A DNA stretch of 64,000 nucleotides from Bacteroidota bacterium (GCA_018222965.1 JAAEZH010000029.1:1-64000); one strand, 5' to 3'. Shown: positions 8,164-17,646, numbered from the stretch's first letter. A program made the numbers and translations. Notes: generated from the sequence alone by a model not told the origin.

Positions 8164-8881
8164 ACTCACCCCCTTGCCCCCTCTCTTGCAAAGAGAGGGG
8201 GAATGCATGCCATTTAAAAGGATATTATGTATTTTGTTGAATTGACATAATATACACGAATTATACCTCCCTTCTCTTCTTAAGAGAGTCCCGATAGCTA
8301 TTGGGAAGGGGGGAGTTTAAGAAGGTAGGTATTCCAAATGTACAGCCAAAAACACCACATCTACCAACTTGCCAGAAGTCTCCGTAAAAAACAAACAGCG
8401 GCGGAAAGTTTTTTTTGGCAAAAAGTTCGAAATCGAAGTTTTCAGGGATTAAAATTTACCCGACAATTTGTAGTGGAGCACGCAGAGGTTTTGGGTCAGA
8501 AGTCATATTATATAGCAGACTTTCACTGTCATGCGAAAAAGCTTATTATTGAAATTGACGGAGATATTCACGATCAGCAAAAAGATTATGACCAAATGCG
8601 AGAAGAAGGCTTAAAGGGAATGGGGTTCAATGTATTACGGTTTACTAATGAGCAGATCCTTTTTCATTGGAATGAAGTGGAAAAAGAACTATTGAATTTT
8701 ATCGAGCATTATCAGAAATAGGACTCCTGGTCTGGAAGTTAAGTTCCCCTGTTTTCCCAAGAGAGCTCCGACAGCTATCGGAAAGGAGTGAGCAAGAATA
8801 CTACCTGCACACAAAAATATCCTTTAGTACACGAATTAAATTCCCCTCTCTTCTTAAGAGAGGGGTTAGGGGTGAGTTCAA
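8160..8881. mobile_element. Putative DUF559 cassette with 13-bp terminal inverted repeats
   Basis: The segment begins TTGAACTCACCCC (8160-8172) and ends with its exact reverse complement (8869-8881). Both ends continue as ~45-base imperfect inverted repeats that hold a CCCCTCTCTT...AAGAGAGGGG hairpin. Two further related units lie inside, at 8253-8320 and about 8743-8800. They carry CTTCTTAAGAGAG or CCAAGAGAGC followed by a CGATAGCTAT-type palindrome. The only gene is the DUF559 nuclease. The cassette separates an MBOAT gene from its SGNH partner and supplies the MBOAT stop codon. No transposase or clear target duplication is visible; mobility is inferred from ends and position. Confidence 0.6.
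8338..8721 (+). CDS. DUF559 endonuclease-domain protein (127 aa)
   Basis: Small protein of the DUF559 family, related to very-short-patch-repair (Vsr) endonucleases of the PD-(D/E)XK fold. It reads LARSLRKKQTAAESFFWQKV, then RSFQGLKFTRQ, YIADFHCHAKKLIIEIDGD with the acidic active-site region D-x-IEID, and HDQQKDYDQMREEGLKG then VLRFTNEQI. All parts of the usual ~120-residue domain are present. It is enclosed by inverted repeats and is unrelated in function to the polysaccharide genes around it. It may act in mobilisation or upkeep of the repeat cassette, as RAYT proteins do for REP elements; that role is inference. Confidence 0.85.
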   Translation: MYSQKHHIYQLARSLRKKQTAAESFFWQKVRNRSFQGLKFTRQFVVEHAEVLGQKSYYIADFHCHAKKLIIEIDGDIHDQQKDYDQMREEGLKGMGFNVLRFTNEQILFHWNEVEKELLNFIEHYQK

Positions 8882-8917
8882 GCCCCGGAACTCCCCAACT
8901 CAAACAATCACAAACTC

Positions 8918-9841
8918 ATGCCTACCCTCCTAAAAAACCTCCTAAAATTTACCCTCTTTTTTGTGGGAGCGTTTATTGCCCTGAGCATCTGGGCGAGCTA
9001 TAACCGCAATTTGGAGAAAAAGGTATTTGGTACGCCTTCCTTTCATGGAGCGACGGTGTATCGTATGCCCGACCTTGCTGACTGGGCTTACGCCGAAAGG
9101 GCTAAAAAGAAAATACTGTTTCTGGGGCCGAGTACTTTGTACCGGGGAGTGGCTCCGTATGTGCTCAATGACGATGAAATTAGTGTTTTCAATGGCGGCT
9201 CATCGGGGCAGCGGATTATGAACTCCTACTTCCTGCTAAAATATGTTTTGGAACGGGGAGAGATTGATATGCTGGTGCTGGATGTGTTTCCGCGCTTGTG
9301 GACGGGCAGTAAAGGGGTGGAATCTGCCCGGGATCACATTCTCAATAATCCGGAGTATCCGGCGAAAGCTTTTGGAGAGATGGCCTGGGCCTCGGAGGAT
9401 GTGCGCAACTTGTTTTTGGGTGCCTTTTATGCTGTAAAAAGAGGCTTGTTGGGGCGGAATGAGATACAGGTCACACCAGCAAAAGAAGACGATTATCGGG
9501 GCGATGGCTTTATTTATACCCTCGATTCAAAAGAAAGAAAATCTGTGGATGTACGCAGCGATACCGCTTCTTTTAGCTTTCGCGAAAAGCGATACTTTAA
9601 GAAAGTACAAAGACTGTGTGCCGAAAAAGAAATAAAGCTGATCGTGCTTATCCCGCCGGAAGTGCAACCCACTCCCTTTGTTTTGCCTTTAATTATGGAT
9701 GCTTCTAATATTTTGAATGCCCAGGAAGCTGTCCCGGATTCCAGCCTTTTTTACGACAACCACCATTTATATGGCCGGGGCGCGGAGTATTTTAGCAACT
9801 GGTTGAAGCCGCGAATTAAAACCGTATTTAATACGCAATGA
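8918..9841 (+). CDS. SGNH-like acyltransferase partner of MBOAT (307 aa)
   Basis: Membrane-anchored protein with one N-terminal helix (residues ~8-26), a periplasmic domain and SGNH/GDSL-like signatures: GPSTLYRG at 70-77 with the putative nucleophile Ser, NGGSSGQR as a second block, and D280-x-x-H283 in YDNHHLYGRG. This is the arrangement of DltD/AlgJ-type proteins that receive acyl groups from an MBOAT protein and pass them to a glycan. The MBOAT gene lies just upstream beyond the DUF559 cassette. The stop overlaps the next gene's ATG (ATGA). I recognise the fold pattern, not an exact named protein. Confidence 0.7.
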   Translation: MPTLLKNLLKFTLFFVGAFIALSIWASYNRNLEKKVFGTPSFHGATVYRMPDLADWAYAERAKKKILFLGPSTLYRGVAPYVLNDDEISVFNGGSSGQRIMNSYFLLKYVLERGEIDMLVLDVFPRLWTGSKGVESARDHILNNPEYPAKAFGEMAWASEDVRNLFLGAFYAVKRGLLGRNEIQVTPAKEDDYRGDGFIYTLDSKERKSVDVRSDTASFSFREKRYFKKVQRLCAEKEIKLIVLIPPEVQPTPFVLPLIMDASNILNAQEAVPDSSLFYDNHHLYGRGAEYFSNWLKPRIKTVFNTQ

Positions 9842-10974
9842 AAAAACTCCTCATACTCACCGACTGGTACGAACCCGCTTACAAAGCAGGGGGCCCGGTG
9901 CGCTCGTGCGTCAATCTGGCGGAAGCTATGAAAGACCGGTTTGAAGTGTATGTGCTGACAGGCGATCGCGACTTTGGCGACAAAACGCCTTTTTCAAATG
10001 TTAAGCTCGATAGTTGGACCGAACAAAAAGCAGGGAGTAAGGTGTTCTACCTGTCGCTGAGCAAGCAGAAAAGTAGGGAAATACGGAAGGTGATCCACGA
10101 GTTAGAACCCGATGTGTTGTATTTAAACTCCATGTACTCTTTGTCTTTTACCATTCTCCCGCTACTGCTGCATCGGTTTGGCAGGATATCCGGTAAGCTG
10201 GTCCTGGCACCCAGGGGCATGTTGCAGGCAGGGGCCTTGCAATTCAAATCTTTAAAAAAGCGAGTGTTTTTGTTTTTGATGAGAATGCTTGGTATGGGAA
10301 AGCGCATCCACTGGCATGCGACCGACCAGCAGGAAAAAAAGGACATTCAGGCTATATTCCCAGGCGCAACGTCCATAAGCCTTATTGCTAATTTGCCGCG
10401 GCAGGAGCAGGGTGTTTTTGAGAGAATTAATAAAGAAGCGGGCTCCCTTAAGGTTATTTTTATTTCCAGAATTTCGAAAAAGAAAAACCTGGAATTTTTA
10501 TTGCAGGCATTAAGCCTGGTGAAAGCAAGCGTTCGTCTCGAAATTGCCGGTCCCATCGAATCGGAACCCTACTGGCAGAAATGCCAAAAAAGGATTGATA
10601 GTTTGCCGACAAACATTCAAACAAATTATGTCGGGGCAGTAAAACAGGAGTATGTCCTCCATATCTTAAAAAAGAATCATATTTTTGTGCTTCCGACTCA
10701 TGGAGAGAACTTCGGACATGGAATTTTCGAGTCTCTTCTTGCCGGAAGACCGGTGATCATAAGTCCTTTTACCCCCTGGCAGGATTTGGATGAATCCAAT
10801 GCGGGTAAATTGTGCAGACTGGAAGATCCCCGACAGCTTGCCACACATATCGAACATTATGCCCAAATGGATGTAGAAACCTATACCCAAAGGGCAAAAG
10901 CAGCCTGGAATTATGCCCACTCTTATTTGGAGAATGAAAATCAGGCTGAAGCGTACGAACAAATGTTTAGGTAA
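9838..10974 (+). CDS. Glycosyltransferase family 4 (378 aa)
   Basis: GT-B glycosyltransferase with an N-terminal Gly-rich segment, DWYEPAYKAGGPVRSCVNLA, that is common in XcbE/capsule-type GT4 enzymes. LAPRGMLQAGAL and the donor-domain start VIFISRISKKKNLEFLL follow. The E-x7-E pair is ENFGHGIFE near residue 289. It overlaps the SGNH gene by 4 bases and is followed 8 bases later by an acetyltransferase gene. Length and motifs are complete. Confidence 0.88.
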   Translation: MKKLLILTDWYEPAYKAGGPVRSCVNLAEAMKDRFEVYVLTGDRDFGDKTPFSNVKLDSWTEQKAGSKVFYLSLSKQKSREIRKVIHELEPDVLYLNSMYSLSFTILPLLLHRFGRISGKLVLAPRGMLQAGALQFKSLKKRVFLFLMRMLGMGKRIHWHATDQQEKKDIQAIFPGATSISLIANLPRQEQGVFERINKEAGSLKVIFISRISKKKNLEFLLQALSLVKASVRLEIAGPIESEPYWQKCQKRIDSLPTNIQTNYVGAVKQEYVLHILKKNHIFVLPTHGENFGHGIFESLLAGRPVIISPFTPWQDLDESNAGKLCRLEDPRQLATHIEHYAQMDVETYTQRAKAAWNYAHSYLENENQAEAYEQMFR

Positions 10975-10982
10975 GTAAGTGT

Positions 10983-11546
10983 ATGACCGAAAACGCAGGA
11001 AAAGTTCGCAATGATCTTTTTGACAACAATTGGTACAATCCGGGAGGTGGTGCAATTAAACGCTTCCTTTGGTACTTCGTGAATGTCGTTTTCTTCATCA
11101 ACCCTCTAAATCCCTCCAGCCAACTAAAGATCTGGCTGCTTCGAATGTTTGGAGCACAGCTGGGTGTTGGCCTTGTAATAAAACCCGGGGTTAATATTAA
11201 GTACCCCTGGCGTTTGTCGATCGGTGACCATAGTTGGATCGGCGAACGGGTTTGGATTGATAATTTGGCAGATGTGAAAATTGGCAGCCATTGTTGTCTG
11301 TCGCAAGGAGCCATGTTGCTAACCGGCAATCATGATTATACCAGTAAAGGCTTCGACCTGATGATTAACCCCATCATTTTGGAAGAAGGTGTCTGGATCG
11401 GTGCTCAGGCAGTTGTAGCACCGGGCGTTACTTGCAAGTCACATTCCGTCTTAAGTATAAAAGCAGTAGCGACGAAAGACCTGGATGCTTATGGTATTTA
11501 CCAGGGCAGCCCGGCGACAAAGAACAAGAACCGAAAAATCTTATGA
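10983..11546 (+). CDS. wcaF: WcaF-like hexapeptide O-acetyltransferase (187 aa)
   Basis: Left-handed beta-helix acetyltransferase of the colanic-acid WcaF type, expected to O-acetylate a sugar intermediate using acetyl-CoA. It opens with WYNPGGGAIKRFLWYFVN and FINPLNPSSQLKIWLLRMFGA, the typical WcaF N-terminus, then runs into hexapeptide repeats (VKIGSHCCLSQGAML, GVWIGAQAVVAPGV). TGNHDYTSKGFDL holds the catalytic His. The stop overlaps the next start (ATGA). The exact sugar is unknown. Confidence 0.83.
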   Translation: MTENAGKVRNDLFDNNWYNPGGGAIKRFLWYFVNVVFFINPLNPSSQLKIWLLRMFGAQLGVGLVIKPGVNIKYPWRLSIGDHSWIGERVWIDNLADVKIGSHCCLSQGAMLLTGNHDYTSKGFDLMINPIILEEGVWIGAQAVVAPGVTCKSHSVLSIKAVATKDLDAYGIYQGSPATKNKNRKIL

Positions 11547-12307
11547 ACGTATCCATCATTACCCCAACTTTCAATAGCAGTAAGACCATAAAGTCTACGC
11601 TTGAAAGTGTGGCAAGACAAACCTACCCCCACATCGAGCATGTCATCATCGACGGCGGCTCTACCGACAATACCCTTGATATTATCAAAAAGCATGGGTC
11701 CAGAGTTACTACCGTAGTTTCTGAGCCGGATAATGGTATCTATGATGCCATGAATAAGGGCATTTCTCATGCCAAAGGAGACATCATCGGAATCCTAAAT
11801 TCCGATGACTTTTACACCCACCCCAAAGCCGTGGAGCATTTGATGCGCCGCATGGAAGCTGAAAAAACGGATTCTGTTTATGCCGATCTGCAATACGTAA
11901 AAGCAGAGGATGACCGTAAAGTGATGCGGCATTGGCGCTCCGGAGAATTCAATCCCCGAAAATTTCTTTACGGCTGGATGCCGCCTCATCCTACCTTTTT
12001 TGTAAAGCGGGAGGTTTATGAAAAATACGGGTTCTTTGATTCCGGCTTTGATATCAGTGGAGATTATGAATTGATGCTGCGCTTGTTATACCGCCACCAG
12101 ATCACAACAACCTATTTACCGGAAGTCGTTGTGCGTATGCGAAACGGAGGTGCCAGCAATACCGGTTTCAAAACCCGCCTCAAGGCAAATCGCGAAGATC
12201 GCCTGGCCTGGCACATGAACGATCTGGAATATCGGTTTTATACGCCGATCCTCAAACCCATCCGAAAGTTGAACCAATTCCGCAATCGGCTGTCGGCAAT
12301 TTTCTAG
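11543..12307 (+). CDS. Glycosyltransferase family 2, WcaE-like (254 aa)
   Basis: GT-A glycosyltransferase. It starts at the ATG at 11543, inside the previous stop; a longer frame from 11432 would only read through the acetyltransferase gene. Motifs are VSIITPTFNSSKTI, IIDGGSTDNT (to residue 44), SEPDNGIYDAMNKGI and ILNSDDF (84-90). The combination EPDNGIYDAMNKG is characteristic of the colanic-acid WcaE-like group. It is the last gene before a strong terminator at 12326-12361. Confidence 0.88.
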   Translation: MNVSIITPTFNSSKTIKSTLESVARQTYPHIEHVIIDGGSTDNTLDIIKKHGSRVTTVVSEPDNGIYDAMNKGISHAKGDIIGILNSDDFYTHPKAVEHLMRRMEAEKTDSVYADLQYVKAEDDRKVMRHWRSGEFNPRKFLYGWMPPHPTFFVKREVYEKYGFFDSGFDISGDYELMLRLLYRHQITTTYLPEVVVRMRNGGASNTGFKTRLKANREDRLAWHMNDLEYRFYTPILKPIRKLNQFRNRLSAIF

Positions 12308-12325
12308 TCGTGGCCAACCTCTCGG

Positions 12326-12361
12326 AAAAAAGCTGCATTTTTGTGAAAATGCAGCTTTTTA
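12326..12361 (+). terminator. Rho-independent terminator after the GT2 gene
   Basis: Perfect inverted repeat AAAAGCTGCATTTT / AAAATGCAGCTTTT with a TGTG loop and a T-run, 19 bases after the GT2 stop. The flanking A- and T-runs would let it work in both directions. It closes the first polysaccharide operon; the MITE-like element begins at its last T. Confidence 0.85.
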
Positions 12362-12549
12362 AGTACCTGGACATAATTGATGATATAAAATGACCCGAAA
12401 GATTTTTGGTCTAATCGAGGCAAGCCCGGAGCCTGATCCCGATAGCTATCGGGATAGCTATCGGGATAGCTATCAAGGCGAGGACTCAACAAAGAGTAGG
12501 GCAAAAAGATTCAGTCATTTATTATTAATTAATACTGTCCAGGTACTTA
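12360..12549. repeat. MITE-like palindromic element, copy 1 (190 bp)
   Basis: Ends TAAGTACCTGGACA and TGTCCAGGTACTTA are perfect 14-base inverted repeats. Complementarity continues imperfectly inward (ATTGATGATATAAAATGAC against GTCATTTATTATTAATTAAT). A second copy lies at 25409-25574. This copy differs mainly in its apical part, where GATAGCTATCGG occurs three times in tandem. The element carries no gene and looks like a non-autonomous insertion that can fold into one long hairpin. It separates a terminator from gmd and may affect gmd expression. Confidence 0.75.
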
Positions 12550-12584
12550 CATTTTTGAAAACAACAAGAATCGATTAGAAAGAA

Positions 12585-13700
12585 ATGAAGAAAAAGGCAC
12601 TCATCACAGGAGTTACCGGCCAGGACGGCGCCTATTTATCCCAGTTTCTCCTGGAGAAGGGCTACGAAGTACACGGAATCAAAAGACGTTCATCCCTGTT
12701 TAATACCGGTCGAATAGATCAGATATACGAAGATCCGCATATCGACAATCAACGGTTTATGCTCCATTATGGAGACCTGACCGACAGCACCAACCTCATC
12801 CGGATTATACAGGAAGTACAACCGGATGAAATTTACAACCTTGGAGCCATGTCTCACGTAAAAGTGAGCTTCGAAATGCCGGAATACACAGCCGATACCG
12901 ATGCCATGGGCACTCTGCGCCTGCTGGAGGCTATCCGCATCCTCGGCTTAAGCAAAAAAACGCGCTTTTACCAGGCCTCAACCTCTGAGCTCTACGGGAA
13001 AGTGCAGGAAATACCTCAGAAGGAAAGCACCCCTTTTTATCCACGCTCTCCCTACGCTGTTGCGAAATTATACGCCTACTGGATCACCGTAAACTATCGG
13101 GAAGCATATGACATGTTTGCCGTAAACGGTATTCTGTTTAATCACGAATCTCCCTTGCGCGGAGAAACCTTCGTGACCCGGAAAATCACCCGGGCTACGG
13201 CTAAGATTGCATTGGGCTTGCAGGATAAAGTATATCTCGGCAATATGGATGCCAAACGAGATTGGGGACATACCCGGGACTATGTAGAAGCTATGTGGCT
13301 AATGCTGCAGCAGGACACCCCGGAAGACCTGGTTATTGCAACGGGCAAAACAACCACTGTACGTGATTTTCTGATCGCTTCCTTTAAGCAGATTGGAGTG
13401 GAGATCGAATTCCGCGGAAGCGGAGAAGAAGAGGTCGGATTGGTGAAAAGTTGCAACAATGCAGAGTATCAGTTGGAAGTCGGACAAGAAATCGTAGCAG
13501 TAGATCCGCGGTATTATCGTCCGACTGAAGTCGAAATGCTGATCGGAGATGCCAGTAAAGCCAAAGAGCATCTCAACTGGGAGCCCAGCCTCAGCCTGGA
13601 TGATCTGGTGAATGAAATGGTAACCTCAGACCTTGAACTCTTTCGGAAAGATTCCGTGCTGAAAAAAGCCGGATTTGAGATTAAGAACGAATATGAATAA
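12585..13700 (+). CDS. gmd: GDP-mannose 4,6-dehydratase
   Basis: Converts GDP-D-mannose to GDP-4-keto-6-deoxy-D-mannose, the first step to GDP-L-fucose. It is an extended short-chain dehydrogenase with the NAD(P)-binding motif [10 protein letters not shown] (9-18), [26 protein letters not shown] with catalytic Thr/Glu, and the catalytic Tyr-Lys pair in SPYAVAKLY near residue 157. [17 protein letters not shown] is a signature of the family. 371 residues is the usual length. Its 3' end overlaps fcl by 8 bases, so the two pathway enzymes are coupled. Confidence 0.97.
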   Translation: MKKKALITGVTGQDGAYLSQFLLEKGYEVHGIKRRSSLFNTGRIDQIYEDPHIDNQRFMLHYGDLTDSTNLIRIIQEVQPDEIYNLGAMSHVKVSFEMPEYTADTDAMGTLRLLEAIRILGLSKKTRFYQASTSELYGKVQEIPQKESTPFYPRSPYAVAKLYAYWITVNYREAYDMFAVNGILFNHESPLRGETFVTRKITRATAKIALGLQDKVYLGNMDAKRDWGHTRDYVEAMWLMLQQDTPEDLVIATGKTTTVRDFLIASFKQIGVEIEFRGSGEEEVGLVKSCNNAEYQLEVGQEIVAVDPRYYRPTEVEMLIGDASKAKEHLNWEPSLSLDDLVNEMVTSDLELFRKDSVLKKAGFEIKNEYE

Positions 13701-14625
13701 GAAAGATAAGATTTATGTGGCCGGCCACCGCGGTATGGTAGGCTCGGCCATTGTGCGTAAACTGGAAGCGGAAGGGTATGATAATTTTGTCTTTCGCACC
13801 TCCTCTCAACTCGACCTTCGCCGACAGGCAGATGTAGAAGCCTTTTTTGAAACGGAAAAACCAGACTACGTTTTTCTCGCGGCTGCCAAGGTGGGCGGTA
13901 TTTTGGCCAATAACACTTATCGGGCAGAGTTTATCTACGACAACCTGATGATTGAGGCCAATATCATCAACGCCGCCTGGAAAAACAAAGTGAAAAAACT
14001 GCTTTTTCTGGGCTCGTCTTGCATTTACCCAAAACTGGCCGACCAACCCCTCCGCGAAGACTACCTTCTCACCGGATTGTTGGAATCGACCAATGAGCCT
14101 TACGCTATTGCAAAGATTGCCGGCATTAAAATGTGTGATGCATACCGGGCACAGTATGGATGCAATTTCATCTCCGTAATGCCGACCAACCTCTATGGCC
14201 CAAATGACAATTACGACCTGGAAACCTCGCATGTGCTCCCGGCCCTCATCCGCAAGTTTCACGAAGCCAAAAAGCGGAAATTGTCGGAAGTTTTAATGTG
14301 GGGTACCGGAAAACCCAAACGCGAGTTTTTGCATGTGGATGACCTGGCAGATGCCTGTTATTTTCTGATGAAAACCTACAATGAACCCGGCCTCGTAAAT
14401 ATTGGTACGGGCAAGGATATCCCCATTATCGAACTGGCTCGAATGATAAAGAATGTGGTTGGCTATGAAGGCGATATTACCCACGACCTGAGCAAACCCG
14501 ATGGCACTCCACGGAAATTAATGGATGTGAGTAAACTGGAAAAAGCCGGTTGGAAAGCCCGTATTGAGCTGGAAGATGGGATCCGTAGTGTATACGACGG
14601 ATTGAAGGGAGAGAGTTGGTTTTGA
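13693..14625 (+). CDS. fcl: GDP-L-fucose synthase
   Basis: NADPH-dependent epimerase/reductase that turns GDP-4-keto-6-deoxymannose into GDP-L-fucose. It has the nucleotide motif GHRGMVGSA (11-19), [25 protein letters not shown] and the catalytic Tyr-x3-Lys in [23 protein letters not shown] and [13 protein letters not shown] are further family signatures. I use the ATG at 13693, which gives 310 residues. An in-frame ATG at 13675 would lie wholly inside gmd and adds six atypical residues. Confidence 0.96.
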   Translation: MNKKDKIYVAGHRGMVGSAIVRKLEAEGYDNFVFRTSSQLDLRRQADVEAFFETEKPDYVFLAAAKVGGILANNTYRAEFIYDNLMIEANIINAAWKNKVKKLLFLGSSCIYPKLADQPLREDYLLTGLLESTNEPYAIAKIAGIKMCDAYRAQYGCNFISVMPTNLYGPNDNYDLETSHVLPALIRKFHEAKKRKLSEVLMWGTGKPKREFLHVDDLADACYFLMKTYNEPGLVNIGTGKDIPIIELARMIKNVVGYEGDITHDLSKPDGTPRKLMDVSKLEKAGWKARIELEDGIRSVYDGLKGESWF

Positions 14626-14669
14626 TTTAGTTGTCCAGACATCCTGCCTGGACTAAAAAAGTAAGCTAT

Positions 14670-15752
14670 ATGAACAACAAACACACATACGTAGCTATCA
14701 TGGCCGGAGGTGTTGGAAGCCGATTCTGGCCGGCCAGTCGCGTCTCCCGACCAAAACAATTCCTCGACATTAGCGGAAAAGGAAAATCGCTGATTCGCCT
14801 AACTTTCGAGCGATTCCTGAATCTGGTGCCTGCCGAAAATATTTTCATTGTTACGAATGGCATCTACAAAGAACTGGTAAAAGAGCATTTGCCCGAGATC
14901 TCCGACAACCAAATACTCTGTGAGCCAAGCCGCAATAACACGGGCCCTTGTGTAGCCTATACCGCTTTCAAACTTCATGCCCTCGATCCGGCTGCCAATT
15001 TTATTATCGCTCCTTCCGATCACATCATCAAAAAGGAAGAAGCTTTTCTTACCGCTTTGAAAAAAGCCCTCGATTATGCAGCCAACAATGATGCCTTGCT
15101 AACGCTTGGGATTAAGCCCACTCGCCCGGATACCGGTTATGGCTACATCCATTTTGATACGAATGACGATGATGGTATCCACAAGGTGAAGCAGTTTACC
15201 GAAAAACCCGAATTGGCTAAAGCAAAAGATTTTGTTGCCAGTGGCGAATACCTCTGGAATGCCGGAATTTTCGTCTGGAAAGCCGCTTCCATTCTGGCTG
15301 CTTTTGAAAAATATCAACCCGAAATTTATAGCATACTTTCGGGCGGCAATGCCGTTTACAACAGCTCGGAAGAACAAGCATTTATAGACGAAAATTATCC
15401 CAAAACGCCCAGCATATCCGTGGATTATGCCATCATGGAAAATGCCACTAACATATACACCCTCCCGGCAGACGTGGGTTGGTCGGATCTCGGAACCTGG
15501 GCTTCACTACACGCAGAATCATCCAAAGACGATGAAGGCAATGTAATGCAAGGCGGTCCCTTTATGGCTGCTGATACCGAAGACTGCCTGATTCGTACAT
15601 CAGACGGAAAGCTGGTGGTGATCAAAGGATTAAAGGACTATATTGTTGTAGATGAATCAGATGTTCTTCTGATCTACCCTAAATCCAAAGAGCAGGAAAT
15701 TAAAGGAATTACTGCCTCGATAAAAGAGAAAACCGGAGATAAATACCTCTAG
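14670..15752 (+). CDS. manC: Mannose-1-phosphate guanylyltransferase
   Basis: Makes GDP-mannose from mannose-1-phosphate and GTP, supplying gmd and fcl just upstream. The nucleotidyltransferase signature AGGVGSRFWPASRVSRPKQF is at 12-31. PSDHIIKKEEAF, FTEKPELAKA, YLWNAGIFVWKA and GWSDLGTWASL follow. The protein is 360 residues from the ATG at 14670. It has the single-domain form without a phosphomannose-isomerase cupin domain. A TTG at 14631 is in frame but would add residues not seen in the family. Confidence 0.94.
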   Translation: MNNKHTYVAIMAGGVGSRFWPASRVSRPKQFLDISGKGKSLIRLTFERFLNLVPAENIFIVTNGIYKELVKEHLPEISDNQILCEPSRNNTGPCVAYTAFKLHALDPAANFIIAPSDHIIKKEEAFLTALKKALDYAANNDALLTLGIKPTRPDTGYGYIHFDTNDDDGIHKVKQFTEKPELAKAKDFVASGEYLWNAGIFVWKAASILAAFEKYQPEIYSILSGGNAVYNSSEEQAFIDENYPKTPSISVDYAIMENATNIYTLPADVGWSDLGTWASLHAESSKDDEGNVMQGGPFMAADTEDCLIRTSDGKLVVIKGLKDYIVVDESDVLLIYPKSKEQEIKGITASIKEKTGDKYL

Positions 15753-15755
15753 AAA

Positions 15756-16931
15756 ATGGGGGAGAAACCAAAAATCGCGATCGTTGCCAACAGCACCTGG
15801 AATATTTTCAATTTCAGGCTTTCGCTGATCAAAACCCTGAAAGCTGCCGGCTTTCGGGTGATCGTCATTGCCCCCGTTGATGAGTACATCGAATACCTTA
15901 GCGACAGCTATTTTACCAAACACATCCCGCTCCGAAATATGCGGGCCCAAAGCAGAAATCCCTTCAAGGATCTTCTGTTGCTAAATGAGCTCTATCGCAT
16001 CTACCGCCGCGAGCAACCAGATTTAGTATTGCATTTTACGGTCAAGCCGAATATATACGGCAGCATTGCCGCGAGGATGGCAGGGATAAAATCAGTTTCT
16101 ACCGTTACCGGACTCGGATATGCTTTCCTCAATAAAAACCTGCTCAATAACCTGGTCAGGCCTTTATACCGCAGAGCCTTCCGCAAAATTTCCCGGGTGA
16201 TCTTCCACAATCACGACGATGCAAAACTATTTTTAAAGCAAAGGGTCGTGCGTCCGGAACAAAGCATGGTTGTTGGGGGCTCAGGGGTAGATATGGGTTT
16301 TTTTGCTCCGGAAAATAAAAAACGCAATCGCGATAAATTTATCTTTCTTTTCGCCGGAAGGCTGTTAAAGGATAAGGGAATCGTGGAGTTTACGATCGCC
16401 TCCCGGCAGTTGCTTCGGCTGGCTAAGCGCGCCGAGTGTTGGGTGATAGGCGAACTGAACGACAGCAATCCCTCCGCCATATCAAAATACCAGGTCTTTA
16501 ACTGGGTGAGCGAAAAAGCCATCCGCTATTTTGGGCACACCAAAGATATTCGCAAATACATTCGGCAGGCCGATGTGATGGTCCTGCCTTCCTACCGGGA
16601 AGGACTGCCAAGGGCTATTTTGGAAGCCATGGCTATGCAAAAGCCCATCATTTCTACGGATGTGGCAGGTTGTCGGGAGACGGTTGAAGAAGGCGTAAAT
16701 GGCTTGCTGGTTCCTCCAAAGGATCCCGATGCACTGGCAGAAGCTATGTTGCAAATGTATCAGATGGAAGAAGAGGAGGTGGAGGAAATGGGATTCCAGT
16801 CTCGCGAATTATGCCGCCGAAAATTCGACGTGCGAATTATCAATATGCGCTACCTTGAATTGGTACGTAAACTCATAAACCTTCCGGAAGATGTCGAAGA
16901 AGAAAGCACAAGATCCGGCGTGCTACTTTGA
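15756..16931 (+). CDS. Glycosyltransferase family 4 (391 aa)
   Basis: GT-B glycosyltransferase resembling the PglA/WbpX-like group that acts early on undecaprenyl-linked sugars. The N-terminus is IAIVANSTWNIFNFR, followed by HFTVKPNIYGSIAARMAG and STVTGLGYAF. The donor domain opens with FLFAGRLLKDKGI and the E-x7-E pair is in SYREGLPRAILEAMA. It starts 3 bases after manC. The 3' end overlaps the methyltransferase gene by 41 bases. Confidence 0.88.
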   Translation: MGEKPKIAIVANSTWNIFNFRLSLIKTLKAAGFRVIVIAPVDEYIEYLSDSYFTKHIPLRNMRAQSRNPFKDLLLLNELYRIYRREQPDLVLHFTVKPNIYGSIAARMAGIKSVSTVTGLGYAFLNKNLLNNLVRPLYRRAFRKISRVIFHNHDDAKLFLKQRVVRPEQSMVVGGSGVDMGFFAPENKKRNRDKFIFLFAGRLLKDKGIVEFTIASRQLLRLAKRAECWVIGELNDSNPSAISKYQVFNWVSEKAIRYFGHTKDIRKYIRQADVMVLPSYREGLPRAILEAMAMQKPIISTDVAGCRETVEEGVNGLLVPPKDPDALAEAMLQMYQMEEEEVEEMGFQSRELCRRKFDVRIINMRYLELVRKLINLPEDVEEESTRSGVLL

Positions 16932-17646
16932 CGAGCGTGCTGCTACTTATAAGGAAGATGTTCTGCAGGATCCATTCCTGTATTATTTCCATATCCAACG
17001 ATTCGAAGCTGCATTAGGATCCCGTTCCCTCCTTGGAAAACGTATCCTGGACGTTGGCTGCGGCCCCGGACTACTCTTTGATTACCTCCAAAAAAAAGGC
17101 GGCTCTTTCGATTATTGGGCCTGTGATGTTTCTGCTCAAATGCTGGAAAATAGTCGGATTCCCAAACATAAAAGGTGTGTGGGGATAGCCCAGGAGTGCT
17201 ATCAAAAAGCAGCCGGTTTTGATGCCATCTTTTTGCTTGGATTAAGCACCTATCTCTCAGCCAAAGAACTGGAAAATCTAATACTTTTTTGCCGCCAGAA
17301 GCTTAATCCGGGCGGTTTTGTAGCAGTCTCATTTACTCATCGGAAATCTCTCGATTACCAACTGCGCCAATTTGTTAAGAGACTGCTTCCGGCATCCTGG
17401 CTCGGTCGGGGCATACTTGGAAGTCAGCTCCAAACACAGGCGTATAGTCTAAAGGAAATAAAAGAAAAGCCCTGGCCATTTCAGATCTCGGAAGTGGATT
17501 GGCTCAATCAAACCATCCCGGGGATTAACAGGCTCTTGCCCCGACTTTCGGTCGCGCTCGCCCGGGTGCGCAAACAGATTCTGCCTCGATTTATTCTCCC
17601 CTGGTTTAGCTCGGATTTTCTATTGATCCTTCGCCGGGAAGATTGA
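16891..17646 (+). CDS. Class I SAM-dependent methyltransferase (251 aa)
   Basis: Rossmann-fold methyltransferase with the SAM-binding motif ILDVGCGPGLLFDYL at residues 52-66, an acidic motif II in YWACDVSAQML and LNPGGFVAVSFTH as the post-III segment. Its place at the end of the polysaccharide operon suggests methylation of a sugar or lipid carrier, but the substrate is unknown. It overlaps the preceding GT4 gene by 41 bases and its last 27 bases overlap the opposite-strand GT4 gene, so the two units converge here. Confidence 0.86.
   Translation: MSKKKAQDPACYFDERAATYKEDVLQDPFLYYFHIQRFEAALGSRSLLGKRILDVGCGPGLLFDYLQKKGGSFDYWACDVSAQMLENSRIPKHKRCVGIAQECYQKAAGFDAIFLLGLSTYLSAKELENLILFCRQKLNPGGFVAVSFTHRKSLDYQLRQFVKRLLPASWLGRGILGSQLQTQAYSLKEIKEKPWPFQISEVDWLNQTIPGINRLLPRLSVALARVRKQILPRFILPWFSSDFLLILRRED

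Noticed and set aside
12436-12474. Possible CRISPR-like tandem repeat
   Set aside because: Only three contiguous 12-base palindromic units without spacers, inside a MITE-like hairpin; no cas genes nearby.
12390-12578. Open frame of 62 codons over MITE copy 1
   Set aside because: The repeat DYRDSY-type translation comes from the tandem GATAGCTATCGG palindrome, and copy 2 does not keep the frame.
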